DNA of 64,000 nucleotides, taken from NCBI GenBank assembly GCA_963812505.1, contig CAWEVM010000015.1:1-64000 (forward strand), in the 5' to 3' direction. The position numbers and the translations under genes were made by a program. Below, in pieces: positions 16,702 to 24,851 of the stretch. The notes below the pieces were generated by a model. It made no database searches and was not told the DNA's origin. It saw nothing but the letters and a program-made list of their open reading frames with translations. Each line of letters begins with the position of its first letter. The stretch's first letter is position 1. This DNA is from JAMXLO01 sp963812505 (GTDB lineage: Bacteria > Pseudomonadota > Alphaproteobacteria > Acetobacterales > Acetobacteraceae).

Positions 16702-17719
16702 CCGCCGACGGACTCCCCGCCCGGATCTCATGACCGGAGCGCTTCAGCATTCCGGTAGTCCGGTCTACCGCGAACGCAACGATGTTGTCGCTCTCTTGGT
16801 TCGCCGCGTAGAGAAACGCGCCGTGCGGATCCAGCGTGAAGAACCGGGGCCGCTTTCCGCCGGTTGGCTCGCAGACAAGCAGACTCAGCCGCCCGCTGTC
16901 GGCGACCGCGAAAATTGCTATGCTGTCGTGCCCGCAATTCGACACATAGACGAAACGCCCATCCGGTGCGACCCCGATTTCGGCCGTAGTGTTCTTCCCG
17001 CTCCATCCTGCCGGCAGCGTGCTGACCACCTCGATCTCCTCGATATGCCCAGCGTTCCAGCGATACGCAGTCACCGTGGAGTCCAGCTCGTTGTTCACAT
17101 AGAGCACCGATTGCGTCGGGTGAAAGATGCAATGCCGTGGCGCAGCGCCAGGCCGCGACGGCATCGTTTGGTTCAGCGCGATCCTGCCGTCCTCGAAGCG
17201 GAATATGAACGTGCGATCAAATCCCTTGTCCGGCACGATCACGAACTGCCGCGATGGATCGAAAATCACCGCATGAGGATGCGAAGAACTCTGCTGTACC
17301 GGATCGGGCCCCGACGTGCCGGTCAGTTCGAACGACTGGGACACGGGTTGCAGCGAACCATCAGCGCCCAGCGGAAGAACGGTAACGTTGCCGCTCGAGT
17401 AGTTCGCAACCACAAGGAAGCGGCTGGTGGCATCCAGTGCTGCATCCACCGGATTGCTGCCACTGCACGGCTGACGATTGAGCAGCCGCAGTTCTCCACC
17501 CGCTGGGTCGACGCCGAACGCGCTGACATAGGTCAGCCCACCGTGCACCACATACAGGACGCGACCATCCGGCCGGAGCGTGAACAGCGACGGATTATCT
17601 TCCCCCACCACGTGCTGCACGTGTGTCCAGACTGCGTCGGCACCAACGGCATAAACGTGGATGCCATCGCCGCGGCCATCTCGGTCTCGTGTCGTATAGC
17701 CGCCAACATATGCGAACAT
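16685..17719 (-). CDS. Lactonase-family seven-bladed beta-propeller
   Basis: Protein of the 6-phosphogluconolactonase (YbhE/Pgl-like) propeller family (344 aa). Repeated blade motifs are seen (FTLRPDGRVLYVVHGG, VADSGRLSL, FTLDPHGAFLYAANQESD), together with the family block DKGFDRTFIFRF. No signal peptide is present, so it is probably cytosolic. The ATG at 17719 overlaps the TGA of the upstream aldolase remnant (TGATG); the GTG one codon earlier is less likely. Lactone hydrolysis of a sugar acid is inferred from the family. Confidence 0.82.
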   Translation of the reverse strand: MFAYVGGYTTRDRDGRGDGIHVYAVGADAVWTHVQHVVGEDNPSLFTLRPDGRVLYVVHGGLTYVSAFGVDPAGGELRLLNRQPCSGSNPVDAALDATSRFLVVANYSSGNVTVLPLGADGSLQPVSQSFELTGTSGPDPVQQSSSHPHAVIFDPSRQFVIVPDKGFDRTFIFRFEDGRIALNQTMPSRPGAAPRHCIFHPTQSVLYVNNELDSTVTAYRWNAGHIEEIEVVSTLPAGWSGKNTTAEIGVAPDGRFVYVSNCGHDSIAIFAVADSGRLSLLVCEPTGGKRPRFFTLDPHGAFLYAANQESDNIVAFAVDRTTGMLKRSGHEIRAGSPSAVRFVM

Positions 17720-17880
17720 CACTGCCTCGGCACCGGAAGGGTCTTCATCAGATATTGCATGTCGTTCCTAGCTGTCAGGTAACGCGCGCCCAGCCGCACG
17801 ATCGGTGCGATCCCCGCGCTGTCGCCAAGGCAGAAAGTCAGCGCATAGTCGGCGAGCTTGCGCTTCAGGCTGTTTTGCAT
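17719..17880 (-). pseudogene. Internally deleted HpcH/HpaI-type aldolase remnant
   Basis: A 53-codon frame that looks like the two ends of an HpcH/HpaI (2-oxo-3-deoxy-acid) aldolase joined together. The start MQNSLKRKLADYALTFCLG resembles the N-terminal strand-helix of the family. It is followed immediately by IVRLGARYLTARNDMQYLM, which resembles the C-terminal substrate-loop block (LGARFL-x-x-x-D-x-x-L). About 200 internal residues including the metal site are missing. It retains a TGATG overlap with the lactonase gene, as expected if a full aldolase once headed a sugar-acid operon. Confidence 0.5.
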
Positions 17881-17960
17881 TGTCCCGTCTTCCCTCGCTT
17901 GCGGCAAACGGCGAAACTCGACATGCTTTCGCCCAACAATCAACAGGTGCAGGGGGCATC

Positions 17961-19538
17961 ATGAACCGACGGTCCTTTTTGCGGGCCGGAGCGGCTGGCA
18001 TGGCGGCGTCGTCCCTGCCCCGCTTCTCGATTGCACAGCCGGCCAATGCGCGCGTGCTGCGCTTTGTGCCGCAGGCCAACCTCACCGTGCTGGATCCGAT
18101 CATCACCACCGCCGCGGTCACGTTGAACCACGGCTGGATGGTCTGGGACACGCTGTTCGGCGTGAATGCGGCGCAGCAGGCAAAGCCGCAGATGGCCGAG
18201 GGCTACACGGTATCCGATGACGGCCGCACGTATCTCGTCAAGCTGCGCCAAGGGTTGAAATGGCACGACGGGGAGCCGGTCCTCGCTCGCGATTGTGCGG
18301 CGAGCCTCGCCCGCTGGGCAGTCCGCGACACGTTCGGTCAGACAGTTGCAAAATCGGTGGATGCGTGGGGCGCTGCTGACGATCAGACCGTCAAGATCAC
18401 GTTGAAGCGGCCCTTTCCCCTGCTGATCGATGCGATCGCCGTGCAGAATTCGTTCATTATGCCGGAGCGATTGGCGAAGACCGATCCCTTCAAGGCGATC
18501 ACCGAGATCGTTGGCTCCGGTCCATTCCGGTTCCTAAAGGATGAATTCGTTGCCGGTAGCGCCGCCGCGTGGGAGAAGTTCGACGGCTACGTGCCGCGCC
18601 AGGAACCGGCAGAATGGACCTCCGGCGGCAAGGTCGCGCATTTCCAGCGCATCGAGTGGAAGATCATTCCTGATGCGGCCACTGCGTCCGCAGCGTTGCA
18701 GAATGGCGAGGTTGATTGGTACGAGCAGGCGCAGATCGATCTCGTGCCGCTACTGCGTCGCAACTCTGACATCGTCGTCGGGCCATCGAATCCGCAAGGC
18801 TATGTCGGCGGCATGCGATTCAACTGCATCCAGCCGCCGTTCGACGACGTTCGGTTGCGTCGTGCCGTGATGGCAGCGGTGAACCAGGAAGACTACATGC
18901 GCGCGATCATGGGCGATGACCACTCGGCGTGGCGCATGTGCAGATCGCAATATCCGTGCGGTACCACCTATGGCACCGAGGTCGACCTGCCGGTGCAGAA
19001 AGGGGATCTGGCAGCCGCGAAGAAGATGCTTCAGGAAGCCGGCTACAACGGTCAGAAGGCGGTGATCATCAACCCGACGGACTTTGCCACGATCGGACCG
19101 CTGGGCGACATCACCTACGACATGTTCAAGAAGATCGGCATCAATGCTGAGTTGCAGGATACCGATTGGGGCTCGGTCGTGCAGCGACGTGCCACCAGGG
19201 AACCGGTGGAAAAGGGTGGCTGGTCGGTGTTCCACACGTGGTTCACTGGTGGCTTCATCCTCAATCCGGTCGTCACCGCGCCGTTCCGCGCACAGGGTGC
19301 CGCGGGATGGTTCGGCTGGTATGACAATCCGAAGGTCGAGCAGTTGACGCAGGAGTGGCTGGACGCGAAGGACGAAGACTCACGCAAGAAGATCGCAGCG
19401 ACGATCCAGGTCGAGAACTATAGACAGGCGCCGACAATCACGCTGGGTCAGTTCCAGATCCCTACTGCGTACAACAAGAACCTCACGGGCAAGCTGGAAT
19501 ACACCGGGCCCGTGTTCTGGAACGTCAGGCGCGTGTAA
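17961..19538 (+). CDS. ABC transporter substrate-binding protein, family 5 (peptide/nickel type)
   Basis: Periplasmic binding protein (525 aa) with a twin-arginine signal (MNRRSFLRAGAAGMAASS, cleavage near SIAQP). Family-5 blocks are PQMAEGYTVSDDGRTYLVKLRQGLKWHDGEPV, IVGSGPFRF and FDDVRLRRAVMAAVNQEDYM. AGGGGG precedes the ATG. Transport partners (permeases and ATPases) are not in the window, so it is an orphan binding protein here. Related alphaproteobacterial proteins bind peptides or opine-like compounds, but the ligand cannot be told. Confidence 0.85.
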   Translation: MNRRSFLRAGAAGMAASSLPRFSIAQPANARVLRFVPQANLTVLDPIITTAAVTLNHGWMVWDTLFGVNAAQQAKPQMAEGYTVSDDGRTYLVKLRQGLKWHDGEPVLARDCAASLARWAVRDTFGQTVAKSVDAWGAADDQTVKITLKRPFPLLIDAIAVQNSFIMPERLAKTDPFKAITEIVGSGPFRFLKDEFVAGSAAAWEKFDGYVPRQEPAEWTSGGKVAHFQRIEWKIIPDAATASAALQNGEVDWYEQAQIDLVPLLRRNSDIVVGPSNPQGYVGGMRFNCIQPPFDDVRLRRAVMAAVNQEDYMRAIMGDDHSAWRMCRSQYPCGTTYGTEVDLPVQKGDLAAAKKMLQEAGYNGQKAVIINPTDFATIGPLGDITYDMFKKIGINAELQDTDWGSVVQRRATREPVEKGGWSVFHTWFTGGFILNPVVTAPFRAQGAAGWFGWYDNPKVEQLTQEWLDAKDEDSRKKIAATIQVENYRQAPTITLGQFQIPTAYNKNLTGKLEYTGPVFWNVRRV

Positions 19539-19683
19539 CCCGCACCGCCGCGCGCAGCGGTTCTGGCGGGGTGTCCTGCGGTATCGGAATCGGCGGCGGC
19601 GGATCCTCTATCGGCACCGGATCATCGGGATCAGGCTGTCGCGGCGGGTCACCGGGCGGCTTCGGTGGATCGGACAGCCTCAT
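19525..19683 (-). CDS. Proline-rich microprotein (52 aa) coupled to glgX
   Basis: The ATG at 19683 overlaps the TGA stop of glgX in an ATGA arrangement, a sign of translational coupling. The predicted peptide starts MRLSDPPKPPGDPPRQPDPD and continues with acidic-proline repeats (DDPVPIEDPPPPIPIP), then a basic tail. It has no hydrophobic segment. No family recognised, and the composition suggests an extended, disordered chain. Its last 14 nt overlap the convergent binding-protein gene. Confidence 0.45.
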   Translation of the reverse strand: MRLSDPPKPPGDPPRQPDPDDPVPIEDPPPPIPIPQDTPPEPLRAAVRVTRA

Positions 19684-21908
19684 TCCGCAGGTTCTTCCGC
19701 GAGCGTCGCTTGGACGGGCGTGGCTGCCACTTGCCGCAGCGCCTCGCGTGCGCGGGTCAGCGCGATCGACTGGGCGCTGTCCGGCTGCAGAGCAAACACC
19801 AGGAGCGAGCGGCCGGTAACCTCATATTCCGCACCGCTCATGAACCGCGGCGTCTCGGTGCGATCCGGCACATTGGTATCCAGCAGGCAGCGCCAGGTCT
19901 GACCACCCACCACTTCGGGCAGCTTGAACTTCACCACGTCATGGTAGGCGTTGAGCACCAGCAGCACCGTCGCGTCCATCGAGGGGCGTTTAATTCCCGT
20001 CGCCTGCGCGCGCCCATCCATCAACATGCCGAAACAGCGCGCATTGCCATCCTGCCACTGTTCCGCTTCGATGTCGGTCGCCGCCGGCGTAAGCCAGCGA
20101 ACGTCCTTCACATCGAGGTCGGCATTGTACTCCCCGGTCAGGAAGCGCGACCGACGCAGAATGGGAAATGCCTGCCGCAGTGCGATCAACCGACGCACGA
20201 ATTCAATCAGTGCAGCGCCGTCATCGGAAATGTTCCAATCGACCCAACTGATCGCATTGTCCTGCGCATAGGCGTTGTTGTTGCCTTGCTGGGTGCGGCC
20301 AAACTCATCGCCGGCAAGCAGCATCGGCGTGCCTTGCGCGAGCAGCAGCGTTGCCAACAGATTGCGTGTCTGCCTGGTGCGGAGTGCCGCGATGTCGCCG
20401 TCATCGGTGGGTCCCTCCGCGCCATGGTTCCACGACAGATTGTCGGAATGACCGTCCTGGTTGTTCTCGCCATTCGCCTCGTTGTGCTTCTCGTTGTACG
20501 AGACGAGGTCGTGCAGCGTGAAGCCGTCATGAGCGGTGATGAAATTGACGCTGGACCACGGCTTACGGCCCCGGCGGCCGAAGGCATCGGCAGAGGCGGC
20601 AAGGCGCGTGGCGAGTTCGGGAACCTTGCCGTCGTCGCCCTTCCAGTACGCGCGTACCGTGTCGCGGAACTTGTCGTTCCACTCTGCCCAGCCGGGCGGG
20701 AAACCGCCGACCTGATAGCCGCCGGGGCCGATATCCCATGGCTCGGCAATCATCTTCACCTGTGACAGAACCGGGTCCTGCTGACAGCTCTGCAAAAAAC
20801 CATGCGACGCATCGAAACCGTCGTGCTGCCGTGCCAGGATGGTTCCCAGATCGAAGCGGAAGCCATCGACGTGCATCTCGTTTACCCAATAGCGCAGCGA
20901 GTCGGTGACCATCTGCAGCACGCTGGGATGATTGAGATTGAGGGTGTTGCCGGTGCCTGTGTCGTTGATGTAGTAGCGCGGCTGGTCGGGCAGCAGTCGA
21001 TAGTACGATGCATTGTCGATGCCGCGGAACGACAGTGTCGGACCGCGCTCGTTGCCTTCGGCCGTATGGTTGTAGACGACATCGAGGATGACCTCGAGGC
21101 CGGCGTCGTGCAGGCGTGCGACCATCTCCTTGAACTCAGAGAACACGAAGGCCGGAACGGCGGAATAGCGCGGATCGGGCGCGAAGAAACCGATCGAGTT
21201 ATAGCCCCAGTAATTTGTCAGGCCCTTTTCCAGCAAATGCCGATCGTTGACGAATGCGTGGATCGGCAGCAGCTCAATCGAAGTGACGCCGAGCGAGCGG
21301 ATGTAATCGACTACCTCCTTGCGGCCGAGACCAGAGAACGTGCCCCGCATCTCCTCAGGCACCGCGGGGTGCAATTTCGTCAGGCCTCGCACATGCGCTT
21401 CGTACAGAATGGTGCGGGCCCACGGCACCTCAGGCCGACGGTCTCGACCCCAGGTGAACGCAGGATCTATCACACGGCATTTCGGCATGAAGCGCGCATT
21501 GTCGCGGCGATCCAAGGTCAGATCAGCATCCCGTGCACCAATCGTGTAGCCGAACAACGAGTTGTCCCACCGCAGTGCGCCGACATACGCCTTGGCGTAG
21601 GGATCCAACAGGAGCTTGTTCGGGTTGAAGCGATGGCCGTTGCGCGGGTCATACGGTCCATGTACCCGGTAAGCGTAGATGGTGCCGGGCCGCGTCTCCG
21701 GCAGATAACCGTGCCACACTTCATTGGTGTACTCGGGCAGCTCAATCCGTTCCAGCTCAGTGCGGCCGGAATCGTCGAACAGACAAAGCTCGACCTTGGT
21801 GGCATTCGCCGAGAACAGCGCGAAGTTGACGCCCAACCCATCCCAAGTCGCGCCGCGGGGGTTGGGCGAGCCCTCGCTGATACGCGACTTGCGGATGGCG
21901 GCTGGCAT
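19680..21908 (-). CDS. glgX: Glycogen debranching enzyme GlgX
   Basis: Isoamylase-type debranching enzyme (742 aa) that hydrolyses alpha-1,6 branches of limit dextrins in glycogen breakdown. Domain order is an N-terminal CBM48-like domain (GVNFALFSANATKVELCLFD) and a catalytic GH13 barrel. The barrel contains LDVVYNHTAEGNE, DGFRFDLGTIL (nucleophile Asp), the general-acid region MIAEPWD, and NFITAHDGFTLHDLVSYNEKHN (distal catalytic Asp), followed by a C-terminal sheet. The ATG at 21908 follows AAGGGGA; starts further upstream lack this. No other glycogen gene is adjacent in the window. Confidence 0.93.
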   Translation of the reverse strand: MPAAIRKSRISEGSPNPRGATWDGLGVNFALFSANATKVELCLFDDSGRTELERIELPEYTNEVWHGYLPETRPGTIYAYRVHGPYDPRNGHRFNPNKLLLDPYAKAYVGALRWDNSLFGYTIGARDADLTLDRRDNARFMPKCRVIDPAFTWGRDRRPEVPWARTILYEAHVRGLTKLHPAVPEEMRGTFSGLGRKEVVDYIRSLGVTSIELLPIHAFVNDRHLLEKGLTNYWGYNSIGFFAPDPRYSAVPAFVFSEFKEMVARLHDAGLEVILDVVYNHTAEGNERGPTLSFRGIDNASYYRLLPDQPRYYINDTGTGNTLNLNHPSVLQMVTDSLRYWVNEMHVDGFRFDLGTILARQHDGFDASHGFLQSCQQDPVLSQVKMIAEPWDIGPGGYQVGGFPPGWAEWNDKFRDTVRAYWKGDDGKVPELATRLAASADAFGRRGRKPWSSVNFITAHDGFTLHDLVSYNEKHNEANGENNQDGHSDNLSWNHGAEGPTDDGDIAALRTRQTRNLLATLLLAQGTPMLLAGDEFGRTQQGNNNAYAQDNAISWVDWNISDDGAALIEFVRRLIALRQAFPILRRSRFLTGEYNADLDVKDVRWLTPAATDIEAEQWQDGNARCFGMLMDGRAQATGIKRPSMDATVLLVLNAYHDVVKFKLPEVVGGQTWRCLLDTNVPDRTETPRFMSGAEYEVTGRSLLVFALQPDSAQSIALTRAREALRQVAATPVQATLAEEPAE

Positions 21909-21972
21909 GATCGTTCCCCTTCGGCCACGCATAGATGTGGCTGTTGGCTCTTTCATTCCAGACAACTCTTGG

Positions 21973-22203
21973 TCAGGTGGTGAATCGCCCGAGCAGATAG
22001 CCGATCCCGACCGCGACCAGGGCCGAGGCGATCGGCTGGTCCTTGATCACGTCGCTTAGCCGCGCAACCTGCTGCTGCGCCTGACCCGCCGCCTGATTGT
22101 ACATGCCCTCCGCCTGCGTCTTGGCGTCGCCTGCGAGGTCGCCCATCTTCTGCTGTACGCGCCCGCCCATTTCGCGGGCAGTGCCTTCGAACCTGTCGCT
22201 CAT
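21973..22203 (-). CDS. CsbD-like stress protein with C-terminal membrane helix
   Basis: Short protein (76 aa). The opening MSDRFEGTAREMGGRVQQKMGDLAGD matches the CsbD pattern of small, abundant stress proteins. The C-terminal IASALVAVGIGYLLGRFTT is a membrane segment of the kind seen in DUF883/ElaB-like proteins. It is therefore a soluble amphipathic helix anchored by a C-terminal tail. AAGGAG lies 7 nt before the ATG. It is upstream of glgX in the same direction, with a gap of 64 nt. Confidence 0.7.
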   Translation of the reverse strand: MSDRFEGTAREMGGRVQQKMGDLAGDAKTQAEGMYNQAAGQAQQQVARLSDVIKDQPIASALVAVGIGYLLGRFTT

Positions 22204-22265
22204 TCCGCATCTCCTTGGAAGCGGAGCCCTGAACGCACAACCAACCCCGCGGTTTCGCCCACGGT

Positions 22266-23174
22266 TCAAAAGTTCAAGCGCAGTCCCGGCTCGTCCCAAT
22301 CCAGCGCGCCGAGGCGGCCCGTCGCCGAAAGCGTCACGTAGGCGGTGCGCATGTTCGCCCCACCGAAGCAGATGTTGGTGGGAAATTCGTCCGGCATGGC
22401 AACCTGACGCACGACCGCGCCGTCGGGGGCGATCACGGTGATGCATCCCGCATGCAGCGTGGCAACCGCGACATTTCCGCTGGCTTCGACCGCCAAACTA
22501 TCGAAGCGCTGGAAACCGCCGAGACCGGCGATGAGCCGTCCGCCATGTGGTGACGGCCAGCCTTGCTTCTTCACTACGCCCGGCGATGCGATGTCGAATG
22601 CCCAGAGCCGCGCAGGTTCGGTGTCGGCGACGTAAAGTACCTTGCCGTCGGGCGAAAGACCGCAGCCATTGGGACTGAGGATCGGATACGCCACCTCGAC
22701 TATTTTGGAGCCGTCCGGCAAAGCGTAGTAGAGGCCGCCGTGATCGCGCGTGCGCGCATAGCGCTTGCCGAGATCGGTGAAGTAGAAGCCACCCTGCGTG
22801 TCGAACACCAGGTCGTTCGGCGCTGAGAGCTTGTGCCCGTTGCAGTGCGCATAGAGTACGCGCGTATCACCGGTCTTCGGGTCGATGCGCTGGATGCATC
22901 CACCATCGTAGTCGTCGGCAGGACCGATCGCCATCCAGTGGCCTGGCGGATACTTGCCGCCGCCGTTGTTGCAGAGGTAGAGCGCGCCGTCGGGGCCGAC
23001 CGCAAGACCGTTGGGTCCGCCGCCGGCGTTGCCGACCGTCGAGCGCGCGCCATCTGCGCCGATGCGGGTGCAGCATCGTCCCGCTATTTCAGTGAGGATG
23101 ATTGCTCCGTCGGGCATCACCACGGGGCCTTCGGGAAAGCCGAAATTGCCCGCCACTATCCGCACGTCGCTCAT
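22266..23174 (-). CDS. SMP-30/gluconolactonase-family beta-propeller
   Basis: Six-bladed propeller lactonase (302 aa). The metal-site signature FPEGPVVMPDG at the N terminus supplies the conserved Glu. APNDLVFDTQGGFYFTDLG supplies the Asn/Asp ligands, and SPNGCGLSPDGKVLYVADT the third acidic position. No signal peptide is present. The chosen ATG (MSDVRIVAG) follows a G-rich ribosome-binding stretch; longer frames upstream have no family resemblance. Lactone hydrolysis is the likely activity, with the substrate unknown. It is the second lactonase-type propeller in the window, of a different family from the one near 17 kb. Confidence 0.85.
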   Translation of the reverse strand: MSDVRIVAGNFGFPEGPVVMPDGAIILTEIAGRCCTRIGADGARSTVGNAGGGPNGLAVGPDGALYLCNNGGGKYPPGHWMAIGPADDYDGGCIQRIDPKTGDTRVLYAHCNGHKLSAPNDLVFDTQGGFYFTDLGKRYARTRDHGGLYYALPDGSKIVEVAYPILSPNGCGLSPDGKVLYVADTEPARLWAFDIASPGVVKKQGWPSPHGGRLIAGLGGFQRFDSLAVEASGNVAVATLHAGCITVIAPDGAVVRQVAMPDEFPTNICFGGANMRTAYVTLSATGRLGALDWDEPGLRLNF

Positions 23175-23254
23175 GTCCGTTCCCCCCCGGTTTGGCAACC
23201 GTGGGAGTCTGGCGCCGGTGCAGCCTGCGTCAAGCCGCCGATTGGCGGCGGTGG

Positions 23255-23428
23255 TCACACGTGGTGAGACAGAGCCTGAATGAGGAAGCCGATGCTGTAG
23301 AACACTGTCGCGAGACCACCGCAGGCTACGCCAAAGGTCGCGAACAGGAGTCCGACGCGATCCCAATCGAGCCGAAGATCGACCGTAACAGTTCTGGGCG
23401 TCTCCACGGTCACTCCTTTGGCGCCCAT
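23255..23428 (-). CDS. Putative small membrane protein (57 aa)
   Basis: A short frame beginning MGAKGVTVETPRTVTVDLRL, followed by one hydrophobic segment (VGLLFATFGVACGGLATVFYSIGFLI) and a short polar tail. No clear ribosome-binding site precedes the ATG, and an in-frame ATG at 23482 would extend it by 18 residues. It lies upstream of the SMP-30 gene in the same direction. The clean membrane span is its only support. Confidence 0.35.
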   Translation of the reverse strand: MGAKGVTVETPRTVTVDLRLDWDRVGLLFATFGVACGGLATVFYSIGFLIQALSHHV

Positions 23429-23797
23429 TCGGGCAGCGATGCAGCCAGGGCCTCGAATTGCCACAGGCCAAGGTGCTGACACCTTGTCGCCAGATTTTCG
23501 TCACAAAGCAAGCACAATCTTGCCACAATTGGCCGCGCCTTCCGGCGGGGGGCCGGAGGGGTCCACCCGGCAGCCCAAGTTCGCCTGGAGGTCGGCCCCC
23601 ATGAGCCAATGCGGCCTGCCCAAACCCACGCGGCGAGGTACTGGCGGGCCACGACCTTTGTGGCGGAACCGGCAACGGCGCGACCCGCAAGACGGTGTAG
23701 ACCGGCGACGGCGAGCTGCGGATCGAGACGCGACCGGCTGCTTGCCATTCGTTGCACCGAATGCTCAGAATGGCGCGTCCCAGCGCCGGGGAGGAAC

Positions 23798-24607
23798 ATG
23801 GGCTGGCTGGACGGTCAGGTGGCGCTGGTAACGGGCGGCGGTTCGGGCATTGGCCGCGCCGTGGTTGCCCGTTTCGTCGAAGAGGGCGCGCGCGTCGGGA
23901 TCATGGAACGTGTCGCATCGCGCGCGGAGCAGTTGCGCGCGGACCTTGGCGATGCAGTGATCGGCATCGCCGGCGACGTCAGTAGCCTCGACGACAACAG
24001 GCGCGCCGTGGCGGAGACCGTGCGTGCTTTCGGCCGGCTTGACGTGTTCGTCGGCAATGCCGGGATCTTTGATGTTTACGCATCATTTGCCGACCTCCCG
24101 GATGACAGGCTGAGCCAGGCCTACGACGAGCTGTTCGGTGTCAACGTCAAAGGATGCATCTTCGGCGCCAGAGCAGCGTTGCCGGAGCTGCGCAAGACCA
24201 GCGGCTCGATGGTGTTCACCGCCTCTGTGGCCGGCCTCAACTCGGGCGGCGGCGGCGTGCTGTATACCGCATCGAAGCACGCAGTGGTCGGCCTCATTCG
24301 AGAGCTGGCCGTGGAGCTGGCGCCGGACGTCCGGGTCAATGGGGTCGCGCCGGGCGGCACGATGACGGACCTGCGGGGGCTCGCTTCACTCGGTGAGGAC
24401 GACCGCTCGCAGTTCGCCAATCCCGGCATCGAGGACCGGCTGCGCGCCGGCAATCCGCTGCGTACCGTGCTGACGCCCGATGATCTCGCCGGTGCCTATG
24501 TCTTCCTCGCATCGCGGCGCAATGCCCGCGGAATAACCGGCAGTGTTATGACGGTAGATGCCGGCGCGACGCTGCGGATGCCGAGGCGGACCGAGCGCGC
24601 GAACTGA
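23798..24607 (+). CDS. Short-chain dehydrogenase, cis-dihydrodiol dehydrogenase type
   Basis: Classical SDR (269 aa) with the NAD-binding motif TGGGSGIG (12-19), NAG (87-89), and the catalytic set Ser143, Tyr156, Lys160. The blocks FDEVF/INVKG-like DELFGVNVKGCIFG, GGGVLYTASKHAVVGLIRELAVELAPDVRVNGVAPGG (read in parts) and TDLRGLASLG resemble BphB/HcaB-type dehydrogenases. Those act on cis-dihydrodiols of biphenyl or phenylpropionate. GGGGAGGAAC precedes the ATG at 23798. No ring-hydroxylating dioxygenase is nearby, so the substrate is open. Confidence 0.8.
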   Translation: MGWLDGQVALVTGGGSGIGRAVVARFVEEGARVGIMERVASRAEQLRADLGDAVIGIAGDVSSLDDNRRAVAETVRAFGRLDVFVGNAGIFDVYASFADLPDDRLSQAYDELFGVNVKGCIFGARAALPELRKTSGSMVFTASVAGLNSGGGGVLYTASKHAVVGLIRELAVELAPDVRVNGVAPGGTMTDLRGLASLGEDDRSQFANPGIEDRLRAGNPLRTVLTPDDLAGAYVFLASRRNARGITGSVMTVDAGATLRMPRRTERAN

Positions 24608-24657
24608 GGCAACCGGAGGGCTGCGGGGGAGAGTTATCACGATTCGGTGACTTGTTA

Positions 24658-24706
24658 GCCCAAAACGGGTGTGGGAAATATCACACAGGACGCCTCGGTT
24701 TTGGGC
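24658..24706. other. Two-tier stem-loop upstream of the kinase gene
   Basis: GCCCAAAAC (24658-24666) pairs perfectly with GTTTTGGGC (24698-24706). Nested inside, GTGTG (24669-24673) pairs with CACAC (24682-24686) around an 8-nt loop. It lies 51 nt after the SDR stop and 145 nt before the kinase start. There is no T-run as in an intrinsic terminator. It could be an RNA structure in the kinase leader or a protein-binding palindrome. The rest of the 24608-24851 gap shows nothing recognisable. Confidence 0.45.
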
Positions 24707-24851
24707 GTACTGCGTAAGCCGTAGCGGTTTCTTATCGTAGCCTGGGGCGAGCGCCGAAAAGAAATCTCTAGCTGAATATCTCGCGTACGGAGGTTGCCGC
24801 TCGGCACTGAGAGGCGGCTCCGATCAACTGCCAGGGGGCCAAGGACTACCG

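Noticed and set aside
20802..21983. 393-codon plus-strand frame opposite glgX
   Set aside because: Antisense of conserved GH13 motifs; composition of a shadow frame.
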